From Desulfovibrio sp. (GTDB lineage: Bacteria > Desulfobacterota > Desulfovibrionia > Desulfovibrionales > Desulfovibrionaceae), in NCBI GenBank assembly GCA_022839785.1, contig JALHJW010000005.1:62001-126000 (forward strand): 64,000 bases of DNA, in the 5' to 3' direction. The notes beneath the pieces were generated by a model that was not told the DNA's origin, did no database searches, and worked only from the letters and a program-made list of their open reading frames with translations. Of the stretch, positions 1 to 8,048 are shown in pieces. How positions within the stretch are numbered: the stretch's first letter is position 1; each line of letters begins with the position of its first letter. The translations under genes were made by a program, and so were the position numbers.

Positions 1-752
1 TTGGTGGTCATGGGCGCGACCAGCCCGGCGGCCACGGCCGGGGCCTCGCCGTAGGCCCCGGGCAGCCAGCCGTGGAAGGGGAAGAGCCCCATCTTCACCG
101 CCACGCCGAGCAGGATCAGGGCCAGGGCCGCGCCCACGGCCGGGGCGGTGGCCATGGCGGGCAGGATGGCGGCCATGTCCGGCAGGTTCAGGGTGCCGGT
201 CTTGATGTACAGGAAGCCCACGCCCAGCAGGTAGAGGGACGCGCCCGCGGCCCCCAGCAGGAGGTAGTTGAGGCTCGCCAGCTCGGAGCGCTCCGACCCC
301 ATGGAGATGAGGGCGTAGCACGAGAGCGCGGTGATCTCGATGAGCACGTAGAAGTTGAAGACGTCGCCGGTCACGACCATGCCCATGTGGCCCGCGGCGG
401 CCAGGAGATAGAGGGCGTAGAAGGTGTGGTCCTTCTCGGGGTAGCGGTGGGCGATCTCGCGCCGCGCGCCCCAGAGGTTGAGCAGCGCGCCCGCGGCGAT
501 GAGGAAGACGAGGGCGCAGGCCAGCGGGTCCAGGGTGTAGGCGATGCCGAAGGGCGCGGGCCAGTTGCCCAGGAGGTAGGTCTGCGGCCCCCCCTTGAGC
601 ACGCGCAGCAGGGCGTCCAGGGCGGCCGTGGCCGAGAGGGCCAGGGCGGTGAGGGCGATCCAGTGCTCGCGCTTCCCGCCCGCCCAGCCGCTGAACACGC
701 AGAAGAACGCGCCGAAGAGGGGCGCGATGACGGCTACGAGCGCGGCGTGCAT
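1..752 (-). CDS. MrpD/MbhH-type antiporter subunit (partial, runs off window)
   Basis: Proton-conducting membrane subunit of a multi-subunit Na+/H+ antiporter, homologous to NuoN/NuoM. About 250 N-terminal residues are present; the 3' end lies outside the window. The translation starts MHAALVAVIAPLFGAFF and is hydrophobic throughout, with the family segments VFNFYVLIEITALSCYAL and VKMGLFPFHGWLP, where the transmembrane lysine of this family lies. The start overlaps the end of the MrpC gene by 19 bases, as expected for translational coupling. It is the most downstream visible gene of the mrp-like operon. Confidence 0.85.
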   Translation of the reverse strand, partial: MHAALVAVIAPLFGAFFCVFSGWAGGKREHWIALTALALSATAALDALLRVLKGGPQTYLLGNWPAPFGIAYTLDPLACALVFLIAAGALLNLWGARREIAHRYPEKDHTFYALYLLAAAGHMGMVVTGDVFNFYVLIEITALSCYALISMGSERSELASLNYLLLGAAGASLYLLGVGFLYIKTGTLNLPDMAAILPAMATAPAVGAALALILLGVAVKMGLFPFHGWLPGAYGEAPAVAAGLVAPMTT

Positions 753-1153
753 GCCTCGCCTCCCGGGTCGCCGCGCAGTCTGGCCAGGATCTCGTCCTCC
801 TCCAGGGTGCCGTACCTGCGCCACAGCCGCAGGGTCAGGGCCAGGGCCACGCCCAGGGTGGCCACCGAGACCACGATGGCCGTGAGCATCAGCACGTGCG
901 GCAGGGGGTTGATGTAGGCCGCGGCGTCGATGCCCCCCCGGCCGGCCGCGTCGGCGGCGGTGAGGATGGGGATGGTGGCCCCCTCCTTGGAACCGATGGA
1001 GACGTAAAAGAGCATGATCGCGGTCTGGAAGATGCCCAGGCCGATGATCTTCTTCACGAGGTTGCGCTTCACAGCCATGCCGTAGAGCCCGGTGAGCATG
1101 ATGAAGAAGTAGGCCCAGAAGTTGGCCTTGCCGAGCAGGGGGGCGAAGTCCAT
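734..1153 (-). CDS. mrpC: MrpC/MbhG (NuoK-like) antiporter subunit
   Basis: 139-residue NuoK-like membrane subunit of the Mrp/Mbh antiporter module. Three hydrophobic segments can be seen: FWAYFFIMLTGLYGMAV, IIGLGIFQTAIMLFYVSIG and HVLMLTAIVVSVATLGVALA. The last matches the conserved LTaIVvgva stretch of MrpC, and the acidic C-tail is usual. It lies one base past the upstream MrpB-like gene and overlaps the MrpD-like gene, so it belongs to the same operon. MrpC forms part of the proton/sodium path with MrpD in this family. Confidence 0.88.
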   Translation of the reverse strand: MDFAPLLGKANFWAYFFIMLTGLYGMAVKRNLVKKIIGLGIFQTAIMLFYVSIGSKEGATIPILTAADAAGRGGIDAAAYINPLPHVLMLTAIVVSVATLGVALALTLRLWRRYGTLEEDEILARLRGDPGGEACTPRS

Positions 1154-1154
1154 G

Positions 1155-1988
1155 TCACAGGCCCTCCATGATGGTGCCCTCGGAGGAGACGAGCTTGAAG
1201 ATGGTCGTCAGCGAGGCGCAGACCGTGAGCGCCACGCCCAGCTCCACCAGCAGGATGCCCAGCGAGTGCGCGCCCGGCCCGTCCATGCCGAAGGCCAGGG
1301 TCATCCAGCCGTAGTCCATGAACTGCATGCCCGCCCAGAGGGCCAGCGCGCCGATGCCCACGTAGAGGCTCACGCCCGCGGCCGCGAGCAGGTGCATGGT
1401 GCGCTCGGCCACGTGGTCGGTGAGGGTGCGCAGGTCGTGCGAGACGGCCAGCAGGATGTAGGACGCGCCGAAGATCACCCCCGCCTGGAAGCCGCCGCCC
1501 GGGCTGTAGTGGCCGTGGGCCAGGACGTAGATGGCGAAGAGCTGCAGGAAGGGGATCATGCCCCGGCTCACCGTCTCCAGGATCACGCTGCGCGGGGTCC
1601 ACTCCGAGTCGATCTGCTCGAACCGGCCGCGCAGCCGGGGCAGGGGGCAGCCGCGCCGGAGCGTGAGCACCAGCCCGGTGGGCGCGTGGCGGTAGTGGAA
1701 GACGTTCGCCACGCAGGCCTCACGCGCGGCGCGGATGATGAAGAAGCAGGCCAGGGCGGCGCAGAAGACCACCACGGTCTCGAACATGGTGTCGTAGCTG
1801 CGGTAGTCGGCCAGGGTGGCGGTCACGAGGTTGGGCGTGCGGGCGTCGTCGTAGGAGCGCTCGATGAAGAAGCGCGAGACGTGGAGGCCCGCCGGGGAGG
1901 CCGGGTCGCCCCAGGCCGGGAAGTCCAGCGCGGCGCGGAAGAGGAAGGCCGCGGTCAGGGTCAGGGCGACGAGGGTCAGGGTGCGCAT
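1155..1988 (-). CDS. MbhE-MbhF (MrpB-like) fused antiporter subunit
   Basis: 277 residues. The C-terminal ~140 residues are MrpB (MnhB): TVSRGMIPFLQLFAIYVLAH, then GHYSPGGGFQAGVIFGAS, and a final helix VELGVALTVCASLTTIFKL. The N-terminal ~110 residues contain DTMFETVVVFCAALACFF, which resembles MbhE (a part of the MrpA C-terminus). The gene therefore looks like a fusion of archaeal mbhE and mbhF. Start chosen at ATG 1988 because it overlaps the stop of the upstream gene (ATGA); the longer frame upstream has no membrane character. Role: membrane part of cation/proton exchange. Confidence 0.82.
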   Translation of the reverse strand: MRTLTLVALTLTAAFLFRAALDFPAWGDPASPAGLHVSRFFIERSYDDARTPNLVTATLADYRSYDTMFETVVVFCAALACFFIIRAAREACVANVFHYRHAPTGLVLTLRRGCPLPRLRGRFEQIDSEWTPRSVILETVSRGMIPFLQLFAIYVLAHGHYSPGGGFQAGVIFGASYILLAVSHDLRTLTDHVAERTMHLLAAAGVSLYVGIGALALWAGMQFMDYGWMTLAFGMDGPGAHSLGILLVELGVALTVCASLTTIFKLVSSEGTIMEGL

Positions 1989-2233
1989 CAGTCCTTGGTC
2001 CTTCTGGTGGTGCGGAAGATGGCCGCGAAGAACAGGGCGGAGCTGACGCCCGCGCCGATGGTGGCCTCGGTGAAGCCCACGTCCACCGCGCCCAGCGAGA
2101 CCCACTGCAGGCACATGAGGAAGGAGTACGCGCCGAAGAGGATGGCCGCGCCCATCAGGTCGCGCACCTGCAGCGCGGCCACGGCGCAGACCATGAGCAG
2201 CAGCAGGATGGCGGCGTTGATTTCCTGGATCAC
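1988..2233 (-). CDS. MbhD-like (DUF4040) antiporter subunit
   Basis: 81-residue membrane protein starting at GTG 2233, which overlaps the TGA of mrpG. Sequence begins VIQEINAAILLLLMVCAV and holds the family segment GFTEATIGAGVSSALFFAAI, typical of the MrpA C-terminal/MbhD domain (DUF4040). In classical mrp operons this domain is fused to the large MrpA; here it stands alone, as in archaeal mbh and mbx operons. Three hydrophobic helices are likely. The ATGA overlap with the next gene supports the call. Confidence 0.8.
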   Translation of the reverse strand: MIQEINAAILLLLMVCAVAALQVRDLMGAAILFGAYSFLMCLQWVSLGAVDVGFTEATIGAGVSSALFFAAIFRTTRRTKD

Positions 2234-2583
2234 GGCAGCTCTTCCCTGGGGGCCGGGCCGGGGGCGGCCGGGCTCCGCATCCAGGGTTCCAGGCCCGAGC
2301 GCAGCCCGGCGTCCACCAGGGCGTGCGTGGCAGTGGGGTTGGCCACGGAGACGAAGACCAGCACGAGCATGATCTTCAGGCTCACCAGGATGTCGGGCAG
2401 GGTCAGGCTGCGCGACTGCAGCACGGCCAGGCCGAGCAGCAGGGCGAAGGAGCCCAGGGTGTCGAGCTTTCCGGCCGTGTGCAGCCGGGTGTAGACGTCG
2501 GGCATGCGCAGGATGCCCACGGTCCCGGCGAAGAAGAGGAACCAGCCGAGGCACAGGAGGGCGAGGGCGGCGGTCTCGATCAT
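2230..2583 (-). CDS. mrpG: MrpG/MbhC antiporter subunit
   Basis: 117-residue MnhG/PhaG family membrane protein. Visible markers: a first helix followed by GTVGILRMPDVYTRLHTAG, the hallmark of MrpG, then a helix rich in Leu and a second conserved block LVSLKIMLVLVFVSVANPTATHAL. Start taken at ATG 2583, overlapping the stop of mrpF as ATGA. It acts with MrpE and MrpF as small accessory subunits of the antiporter. Confidence 0.9.
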   Translation of the reverse strand: MIETAALALLCLGWFLFFAGTVGILRMPDVYTRLHTAGKLDTLGSFALLLGLAVLQSRSLTLPDILVSLKIMLVLVFVSVANPTATHALVDAGLRSGLEPWMRSPAAPGPAPREELP

Positions 2584-2894
2584 TCCGGCCTCCGAAGGGC
2601 CGCGCACTCGTCGGCCAGGCCGCGCTTGTAGAAGTAGCGCGCGGCCGCGATCACGGCGATGAAGTTGAGCATGGCGTAGGACAGGGCGATGTCGATGAAC
2701 ATGTCCTCGCGCCGGAAGATGAAGCCGATGAGCACGATGAGCGCCACGGTCTTGCTGCCGATGGCGTTGACCCCCAGCAGCCGGTCCAGGGTGGTGGGCC
2801 CGGCCACGGCCCGGTACATGGACAGGGCCATGAGCAGGACGATGCCCAGCGCGGCGTAGAGCACGAAGTGCTCGATGAACGCGGGATCAGACAT
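2580..2894 (-). CDS. mrpF: MrpF/MbhB antiporter subunit
   Basis: 104-residue MnhF family protein with three hydrophobic segments. The conserved core YRAVAGPTTLDRLLGVNAIG and the following VALIVLIGFIF and MFIDIALSYAMLNFIAVIA match the family well. Start at ATG 2894 lies inside the end of mrpE (overlap 8 bases). The length is slightly above the usual 90-95 residues because of the C-terminal extension KRGLADECAALRRPE. Confidence 0.9.
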   Translation of the reverse strand: MSDPAFIEHFVLYAALGIVLLMALSMYRAVAGPTTLDRLLGVNAIGSKTVALIVLIGFIFRREDMFIDIALSYAMLNFIAVIAAARYFYKRGLADECAALRRPE

Positions 2895-3459
2895 TGCCGC
2901 CTCCGAAGATGGCCACGAGCCTGGCCTCCATGTCGCCCGGCACCCCGGCCGCCAGCTCGGCGTCCAGGGCATGCACCGTGAACCAGCCGCGCTCGTCCAC
3001 GTAGACCGAGATGGTGCCCGGCGTGAGGGTCATGGAGTTGGCCAGGATGGTCAGGCCGAGTTTGGAGCGCATGGCGCTCTTGAAGCGCACCAGCCGGGGG
3101 TCGATGACGCTCGTGGGGCGCGGGTGCAGGGCCAGCTTGAGGACGTGCCAGTTGGCCTTGACGATCTGCGTGAAGAGCCAGCAGACGTAGCCCGCCAGCC
3201 GAAGGAACATGGCGGGCTTGCGGAAGAGGCGGCCCTCGGGCGGCCAGAGGTCGTGCGAGAGCCAGGCCACGAAGAGCGAGGCGGCGGCCCCGAGCGTGAG
3301 GTGGAAGGCGTCGAGAAAGCCCGAGAGGATGACCCACAGCGCGAACAGGATGCAGGCGCGCAGCAGCAGGGAGACGAGGCGGTCGGCGCGCCCGGCCGGG
3401 CGTTGCGCATCCCCGGGGCCGTGCATGCAGACGAAAAGCGGCGGGTCTTCCTGGTTCAT
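2887..3459 (-). CDS. mrpE: MrpE/MbhA antiporter subunit
   Basis: 190-residue MnhE family protein and first gene of the operon. The family features are LFVAWLSHDLWP, the region after two N-terminal helices with TQIVKANWHVLKLALHPRP, and the block LGLTILANSMTLTPGTISV followed by VYVDERGWFTVHALD. Start at ATG 3459 fits the beginning of a hydrophilic N-tail before the first helix (LLLRACILFALWVILSG). The region 3460-3736 separates it from a divergent regulator gene and must carry promoters for both, though none is clear. Confidence 0.9.
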   Translation of the reverse strand: MNQEDPPLFVCMHGPGDAQRPAGRADRLVSLLLRACILFALWVILSGFLDAFHLTLGAAASLFVAWLSHDLWPPEGRLFRKPAMFLRLAGYVCWLFTQIVKANWHVLKLALHPRPTSVIDPRLVRFKSAMRSKLGLTILANSMTLTPGTISVYVDERGWFTVHALDAELAAGVPGDMEARLVAIFGGGNV

Positions 3460-3736
3460 GGGTGTTTCCTTGCGCCGGACGCGGACCGGAAAAATCGTGC
3501 GTGGCGAACGCCCGCGACCGGCCTTCGCGTCCCCTGCCTGTCCGGAACGGCGCGGAGATGAGGGCCGGTCTTTGCATCGTATGCCCCACGCGGCGCAAAA
3601 AATCAAGCGATCATGGGACGCTCGGGGGAGGCGGCGAGCGGACCTGCGCGCCGGAGCGCGGGGCCGGGCGGGCGAAAACGCGGTTGCGCGGGGCGCGGGG
3701 CGCGGCTAGAGTGGCCGGACCGCAAGGAGGACGACG

Positions 3737-4432
3737 ATGCGCGTACTTGTCGTGGAGGACGAACCCAAGGTCGCCCAGGCCCTGAAGAGCGGGCTCGCGG
3801 ACGAAGGCTACGAGGCCGTGGTGGCCGCCACCGGGGAGGAGGGCTTCTACCAGGCCAGCGGGACCGGTTTCGACATCATCGTCCTCGACCTCATGCTGCC
3901 CGGCCGCGACGGGCTGGAGATCCTGCAGACCCTGCGCCGGGGCGGCGTGGACACGCCGGTGATCATCCTCACGGCGCGGGACGGGGTGGAGGACCGCGTG
4001 CGCGGCCTGGACTGCGGCGCGGACGACTACCTGGTCAAGCCCTTCGCCCTGGCCGAGCTGTCCGCGCGCATCCGGGCGCTGCTCCGGCGCGGCCGGACGG
4101 ACGAGGCCCTGCGCCTGAAGTGCGCGGACCTGGAGCTGGACCTCGTCTCGCGCAGCGTGACGCGCGGCGGCCGGAGCATCGGCCTCACGGGCCGCGAGTT
4201 CGAGCTGCTGGAGTACCTGCTGCGCCACGCGGGCCGCATCGTGACCCGCAGCCAACTCGCCGCGGAGGTCTGGAAGGTGTCCCGCCGGGCCACGCCGCTG
4301 GACAACGTCATCGACGTGCACATCGCCCGGCTGCGCAAGAAGGTGGACCACGGCCGCGGCCCGCGCCTGATCCACACCGTGCGCGGCGTGGGCTTCATCC
4401 TGAGGGACGAGACGGGTGGAGCCCAGGCCTAG
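3737..4432 (+). CDS. OmpR/CusR-type DNA-binding response regulator
   Basis: 231 residues. Receiver domain at 1-115 with the acidic pair VVEDEP, phosphoacceptor Asp51 in IIVLDLMLPG, Thr in IILTARD and Lys in YLVKPF. Winged-helix domain at ~125-225, ending HTVRGVGFILRDE as in OmpR/PhoB proteins. AAGGAGG sits at 3724-3730, seven bases before ATG. It overlaps the histidine kinase gene by 17 bases, so the two form a pair. The closest named relatives by motif are CusR/CopR/QseB regulators of metal or envelope stress, but the signal cannot be read from sequence. Confidence 0.93.
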   Translation: MRVLVVEDEPKVAQALKSGLADEGYEAVVAATGEEGFYQASGTGFDIIVLDLMLPGRDGLEILQTLRRGGVDTPVIILTARDGVEDRVRGLDCGADDYLVKPFALAELSARIRALLRRGRTDEALRLKCADLELDLVSRSVTRGGRSIGLTGREFELLEYLLRHAGRIVTRSQLAAEVWKVSRRATPLDNVIDVHIARLRKKVDHGRGPRLIHTVRGVGFILRDETGGAQA

Positions 4433-5831
4433 GCCGCGAAGCCTGCGGACCCGGCTGGCGGCCTGGTTCGCCCTGACCATCTCGGTGGTCCTGGTGCTCT
4501 TCGCCTGCCTGACCTGGCTGGCCCTGGGCAAGATCCTGGAGGCCCAGCTCGACGACCAGCTCGAAGCCGACGCCGAGGCCGCCCTGGCCGCCGCCCTGGC
4601 GGGCACCGCCGTGTTTTTTCCTTCGGACGCCACGCCCGCGCCCGACACCCCTCCGTTGCGCTGGATCGAGGTCCGCGACCGGGAGATGCGCCTGCTCATC
4701 CGGCACGCCCCGCACGGTTTCGACATCCGTCTGCCCCTCCCCTCGGAGGAGGCCGCGGCCCGGGGCCGGGCCTTCGACTACGCCCCGCCCGAGCTGCCGC
4801 GCCAGCGCCTGCGCGTCCTCGAAGCGCTCCGCGCGGGACCGGGCGGCGCGCTCCTGGCCGTGGTCGTGGCGCGCAGCCTGGACCCCATGCAGCGCGAACA
4901 GGCGGACTTCCTGCGCACCTCGGCCGCCATCCTGCCCCTGGGCATCCTGCTCGCCGGGGTCGCGGCCTACGTCATCGCGGGCCGCCTGCTGCGGCCCGTG
5001 GGGCAGATGGCCGAGCGGGCCGAGCGCATCACGGCCAACAACCTTTCGGACCGCCTGCCCGTGGACGACCCGGACAACGAGCTGGGCCACCTGGCCGTGG
5101 TCTTCAACCGCACCTTCGCCCGCCTGGAGGAGTCCTTCGACCGGCTCAGGCGCTTCACGGCCGACGCCTCGCACGAACTGCGCACGCCGCTCACCGTGCT
5201 GCGCAGCGTGGGCGAGGCGGGGCTGCGCCAGGAGGCCTCGGCCGAGGACCTGCGCGACACCGTGGGGAGCATGCTGGAGGAGGCGGACCGCATGACCGCC
5301 CTGGTGGAGAGCCTGCTCCTGCTGGCCCGCGCCGACGGCGGCGAGACGCCCCTGGAGCGCGCGCCGCTCGATCTGCTGGAGCTGTGCCGGGAGATGGCCG
5401 ACGACCTCGGCATCCTGGCCGAGGAGAAGGGGCAGTCGGTGGAGACCCTGGGGGACGAGGGGGCCGTGGTGCTGGCCGACCGCGGGGTGCTCGGGCTGGC
5501 CGTGATGAACCTGCTGGACAACGCCCTGAAGTACGCGCCCGGCGGGGCCCGCGTGCGGCTGCGCGTGGAGCGCGGCCCCAAACGCCACTGCCTGCGCGTG
5601 GAGGACGACGGGCCGGGCATCCCGGCCGGGGACCTGCCGCGCATCTTCGACCGCTTCTATCGCGTGCTGCCCGACCGCTCCCGCGCCTCTGGCGGGACCG
5701 GACTCGGCCTGTCCATCGCCAAGTGGGCCGTGACCATCCACGGCGGGAGCATCGAGGCCGTGGCCGGGTCGGAGGGGGGCGCGGCCTTCGTCATCCGCCT
5801 GCCCGCCGCCCTGGAGACTCCGCCCGGCTAG
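4416..5831 (+). CDS. sensor histidine kinase (CusS-like, HAMP)
   Basis: 471 residues, starting at GTG 4416 inside the regulator gene. First membrane helix at ~17-38 and second at ~168-188 enclose a ~125-residue periplasmic sensor part. A HAMP domain follows (RLLRPVGQMAERAERI), then the HisKA box with the phosphorylated His in FTADASHELRTPL. The ATPase lobe has the N box (NLLDNALKYAPGG), G1 (VEDDGPGIP) and G2 (GGTGLGLSIAK). It should phosphorylate the regulator encoded just upstream. The ligand is unknown. Confidence 0.93.
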   Translation: MEPRPRPRSLRTRLAAWFALTISVVLVLFACLTWLALGKILEAQLDDQLEADAEAALAAALAGTAVFFPSDATPAPDTPPLRWIEVRDREMRLLIRHAPHGFDIRLPLPSEEAAARGRAFDYAPPELPRQRLRVLEALRAGPGGALLAVVVARSLDPMQREQADFLRTSAAILPLGILLAGVAAYVIAGRLLRPVGQMAERAERITANNLSDRLPVDDPDNELGHLAVVFNRTFARLEESFDRLRRFTADASHELRTPLTVLRSVGEAGLRQEASAEDLRDTVGSMLEEADRMTALVESLLLLARADGGETPLERAPLDLLELCREMADDLGILAEEKGQSVETLGDEGAVVLADRGVLGLAVMNLLDNALKYAPGGARVRLRVERGPKRHCLRVEDDGPGIPAGDLPRIFDRFYRVLPDRSRASGGTGLGLSIAKWAVTIHGGSIEAVAGSEGGAAFVIRLPAALETPPG

Positions 5832-6442
5832 CCGCCCGTTTCCCCGGCGTGGGGCGGCCTGGCCGACAGGCCGCGGGCCAGCAGGTCGAGGAAGCCTTCC
5901 TCCAGGGTTTCGAGGTGCAGGTCGGGCCTGAAGACGCGCAGCCTGTTGGCGCCCAGGATGGCGCCCAGGATCAGGGCCGCGCGCCGGTTGACCGGGCCGG
6001 GGGCGACGGAGCCGTCGGCCAGCCCGGCGCGGACGCCGTCCGCCAGCAGCTCCAGCATCCTGTCGTGGATGGCCGCGATCTGGGCCATGCACTGCGCGCC
6101 GATGCCGTTCATGTGGTAGGGGTCGTTGCGCTGGATGCAGTCGAACTCGATCTCGTGGTCCTCGTAGAAGCGGCAGAAGAGCCGGGCCAGGCCGAGAACC
6201 TCGTCGAGGCCGCTCTCCCCCGGGGCCGGGCGGCGGCGCGCCTCGACGTAGACGGTGAAGGTCTCGCCGATGCCGCGCATGATCTCGCAGAGCAGCTCCT
6301 CCTTGCTCCGGAAATGGCGGAAGATCGCGCCCTCCGAGACGCCCGCCCGGCGGGCGATCTCGGCCACGGGCGAGGCGTCGTAGCCGCGCTCGGCGAAGAG
6401 CCGCGTGGCCGAGGCGAGAATGGCGTTGCGCTTGGCGGTCAT
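5828..6442 (-). CDS. TetR/AcrR family transcriptional repressor
   Basis: 204 residues. N-terminal helix-turn-helix with ILASATRLFAERGYDASPV and IARRAGVSEGAIFRHFRSK, the textbook TetR pattern; the C-terminal ~140 residues would bind an unknown ligand. Start ATG 6442 was preferred to ATG 6469 because AGAGGG precedes it at usable spacing. It converges on the sensor kinase gene (4-base overlap of the 3' ends). A near-perfect palindrome at 6492-6517 lies just upstream, between it and a divergent short gene, and is a likely operator for autoregulation. Confidence 0.9.
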   Translation of the reverse strand: MTAKRNAILASATRLFAERGYDASPVAEIARRAGVSEGAIFRHFRSKEELLCEIMRGIGETFTVYVEARRRPAPGESGLDEVLGLARLFCRFYEDHEIEFDCIQRNDPYHMNGIGAQCMAQIAAIHDRMLELLADGVRAGLADGSVAPGPVNRRAALILGAILGANRLRVFRPDLHLETLEEGFLDLLARGLSARPPHAGETGG

Positions 6443-6491
6443 GGCTGCGTGCCCTCTGCCCGTTGACATGCCGCATGAAGGGGGTATCTGT

Positions 6492-6517
6492 AAAGAAAGT
6501 GAGCGCTCGCTTTTTTT
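6492..6517. promoter_or_regulatory. palindromic operator, probable TetR-family binding site
   Basis: The core AAGTGAGCGCTCGCTT at 6497-6512 is an inverted repeat with 7 of 8 paired positions; extending it to 6492-6517 gives 11 of 13. GAGCGCTC-centred palindromes are common operators of TetR proteins. It lies between the repressor gene (start 6442) and the divergent small gene (start 6548), so one site could control both. Confidence 0.65.
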
Positions 6518-6547
6518 AGAGGGCGCGGAAAAACCAAGGAGTCTGTC

Positions 6548-6640
6548 ATGCTCGACTATCTCATCCCGCTCGGCATCGGCGTCGTGGTCATCGCCATCGT
6601 GGCGTACAACCTCATCGCGACGCGCAAGAAGAACAGCTGA
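6548..6640 (+). CDS. 30-residue single-span membrane peptide
   Basis: Short ORF of 30 codons preceded by AAGGAG at 6536-6541, six bases from the ATG. The product starts MLDYLIPLGIGVVVIAIVAY and ends NLIATRKKNS: one hydrophobic helix with a positive tail, so a small inner-membrane protein. The helix followed by YN resembles the N-terminus of LemA proteins, but nothing of the LemA body follows, so homology is unproven. It is divergent from the TetR gene across a palindromic site and is probably its target. Function unknown. Confidence 0.6.
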   Translation: MLDYLIPLGIGVVVIAIVAYNLIATRKKNS

Positions 6641-6722
6641 GCGGCCAGGCCGCCAGCGCGGCGGCCGACACGTCTCCGGATTCACGGCGGGAGTCCAGGA
6701 GCGACATCCTTGTGCGCAGGGG

Positions 6723-7949
6723 TCAGGCGGGGCTGACCAGATCCATGCACAGGATGCGGGGCGCTCCTGCGGCATCCTCGAAGCGGGCGGAGATGGTCTG
6801 GCAGAGGTTGCCCGAGGCCAGCGAGATGTACGGCTCGGTGGTGAAGCGCGGCAGCCCGGCCGAGATGGGCAGGTAGTAGTCCTTGAGCGAGTGGTCCGAG
6901 CCTTTGGCCGCGGGGTGGTAGAGCAGCCTGCGGCCGTGCTGCAGGACCGAGGGGTTGCAAATCGTCTCGCTGACCTGCAGCCCGTGTTCGTCCAGCACGT
7001 AGAGGCACTCGATGGAGGCGTGCAGTCCGATGGCCTCGATGAGGGCGTCGTCGAATCCTTCCGGGCCGGTTTCGGCCAGTTCCTCGCAGATTTCGCTGAT
7101 CAGTCCGGCGTAGAGCGCGTGCCTGCGCTTGCGCGTGTTGATGCGCTCCACCTGATGGCTGCGGAAGGCCTCGGCCACGCGGTCCAGTTCGGCCCGCACG
7201 TCCGGCAGGCGGCTCTCCGACGGCACGGCGCGGGCGAAGAACCAGCCCTGGAAGATGTCCACGCCCATGCCCATCAGGGTCAGCACCTCGGCCTCCCGCT
7301 CCACGCCCTCGGCGATGACCAGCGCGCCGATCTTGCCCGCCAGCTTGACCAGGCTCGAAACGATGACCTGCTTGTGGTAGACCTCGTCGATGTCCGAGAT
7401 CAGGCCGCGGTCGATCTTGATGATGTCCGGCTTGATGGCCGGGATGCGGTCGAGGTTGGAGTGGCCCGTGCCCACGTCGTCCAGGGCCAGCAGGAAGCCC
7501 GCCTCGCGCATGGCCCGCGCGAAGCCGAGCAGGGCCTGGGCGTCCTCCACGCGCGACTCGATGATCTCGATGACCACGTTGCACGGGTCCACGCCGTGCT
7601 CCCGCGCCAGCTCCCGCATGTGGCCCGAGCCCACGGTGCTCGTGTTCAGGATGGCGGCGTCGAGGTTGACGTGCAGCAGCAGCCCCCTGGCCCCGGGCAG
7701 CCGCCGGGCGAAGGCGGCGATGGCCGTCTCGCGGCAGAGGCGGTCGAGGGAGAGCAGGCTCTGGTGGTCGCCCGCCATGCCGAAGAGGATCGCGGGGGGG
7801 ACGATGATCCCGCCGCCGCAGGCCGAGCCGCGCGCCAGGGCCTCCACGCCGTAGAGGCGGCGGCGCTTGACCGAGACGATGGGCTGCAGGTGCGTGACGA
7901 GCAGCTTCTGGCGCAGGATGTCGTCGAGGGACAGTTCGCAGGAGGTCAT
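6723..7949 (-). CDS. EAL-domain c-di-GMP phosphodiesterase with C-terminal PDC/YkuI-like domain
   Basis: 408 residues. The EAL domain at ~15-245 keeps the catalytic and metal-binding motifs: VEALAR, LLHVNLD, VVIEIIES, LALDDVGTGHSN, IIKIDRGLI, VIAEGVE and FQGWFFAR. It should therefore hydrolyse c-di-GMP. The C-terminal ~150 residues (CLYVLDEHGLQVSETICNP through EPYISLASGNLCQTIS) look like a PAS/PDC-type ligand domain similar to YkuI_C. No membrane helix is seen, so it is cytoplasmic. It lies alone, converging with the small membrane peptide gene. Confidence 0.88.
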   Translation of the reverse strand: MTSCELSLDDILRQKLLVTHLQPIVSVKRRRLYGVEALARGSACGGGIIVPPAILFGMAGDHQSLLSLDRLCRETAIAAFARRLPGARGLLLHVNLDAAILNTSTVGSGHMRELAREHGVDPCNVVIEIIESRVEDAQALLGFARAMREAGFLLALDDVGTGHSNLDRIPAIKPDIIKIDRGLISDIDEVYHKQVIVSSLVKLAGKIGALVIAEGVEREAEVLTLMGMGVDIFQGWFFARAVPSESRLPDVRAELDRVAEAFRSHQVERINTRKRRHALYAGLISEICEELAETGPEGFDDALIEAIGLHASIECLYVLDEHGLQVSETICNPSVLQHGRRLLYHPAAKGSDHSLKDYYLPISAGLPRFTTEPYISLASGNLCQTISARFEDAAGAPRILCMDLVSPA

Positions 7950-8007
7950 GTCGCTCCCGGTGCGGCTGAGGGGGAATGTCCGGGGCTCTGTTCTCGGGCG
8001 AACGAAA

Positions 8008-8031
8008 GGGGGGGCGCGTGCGCGCCCCCCC
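8008..8031 (-). terminator. GC-rich hairpin after glnK
   Basis: Seven G, CGCG, two-base loop, CGCG, seven C: an 11-base perfect stem at 8008-8031. On the minus strand it is followed by TTTCGTT, so it can end the amtB-glnK transcript. Confidence 0.6.
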
Positions 8032-8048
8032 TGCCGGGCCGCGTGCGG

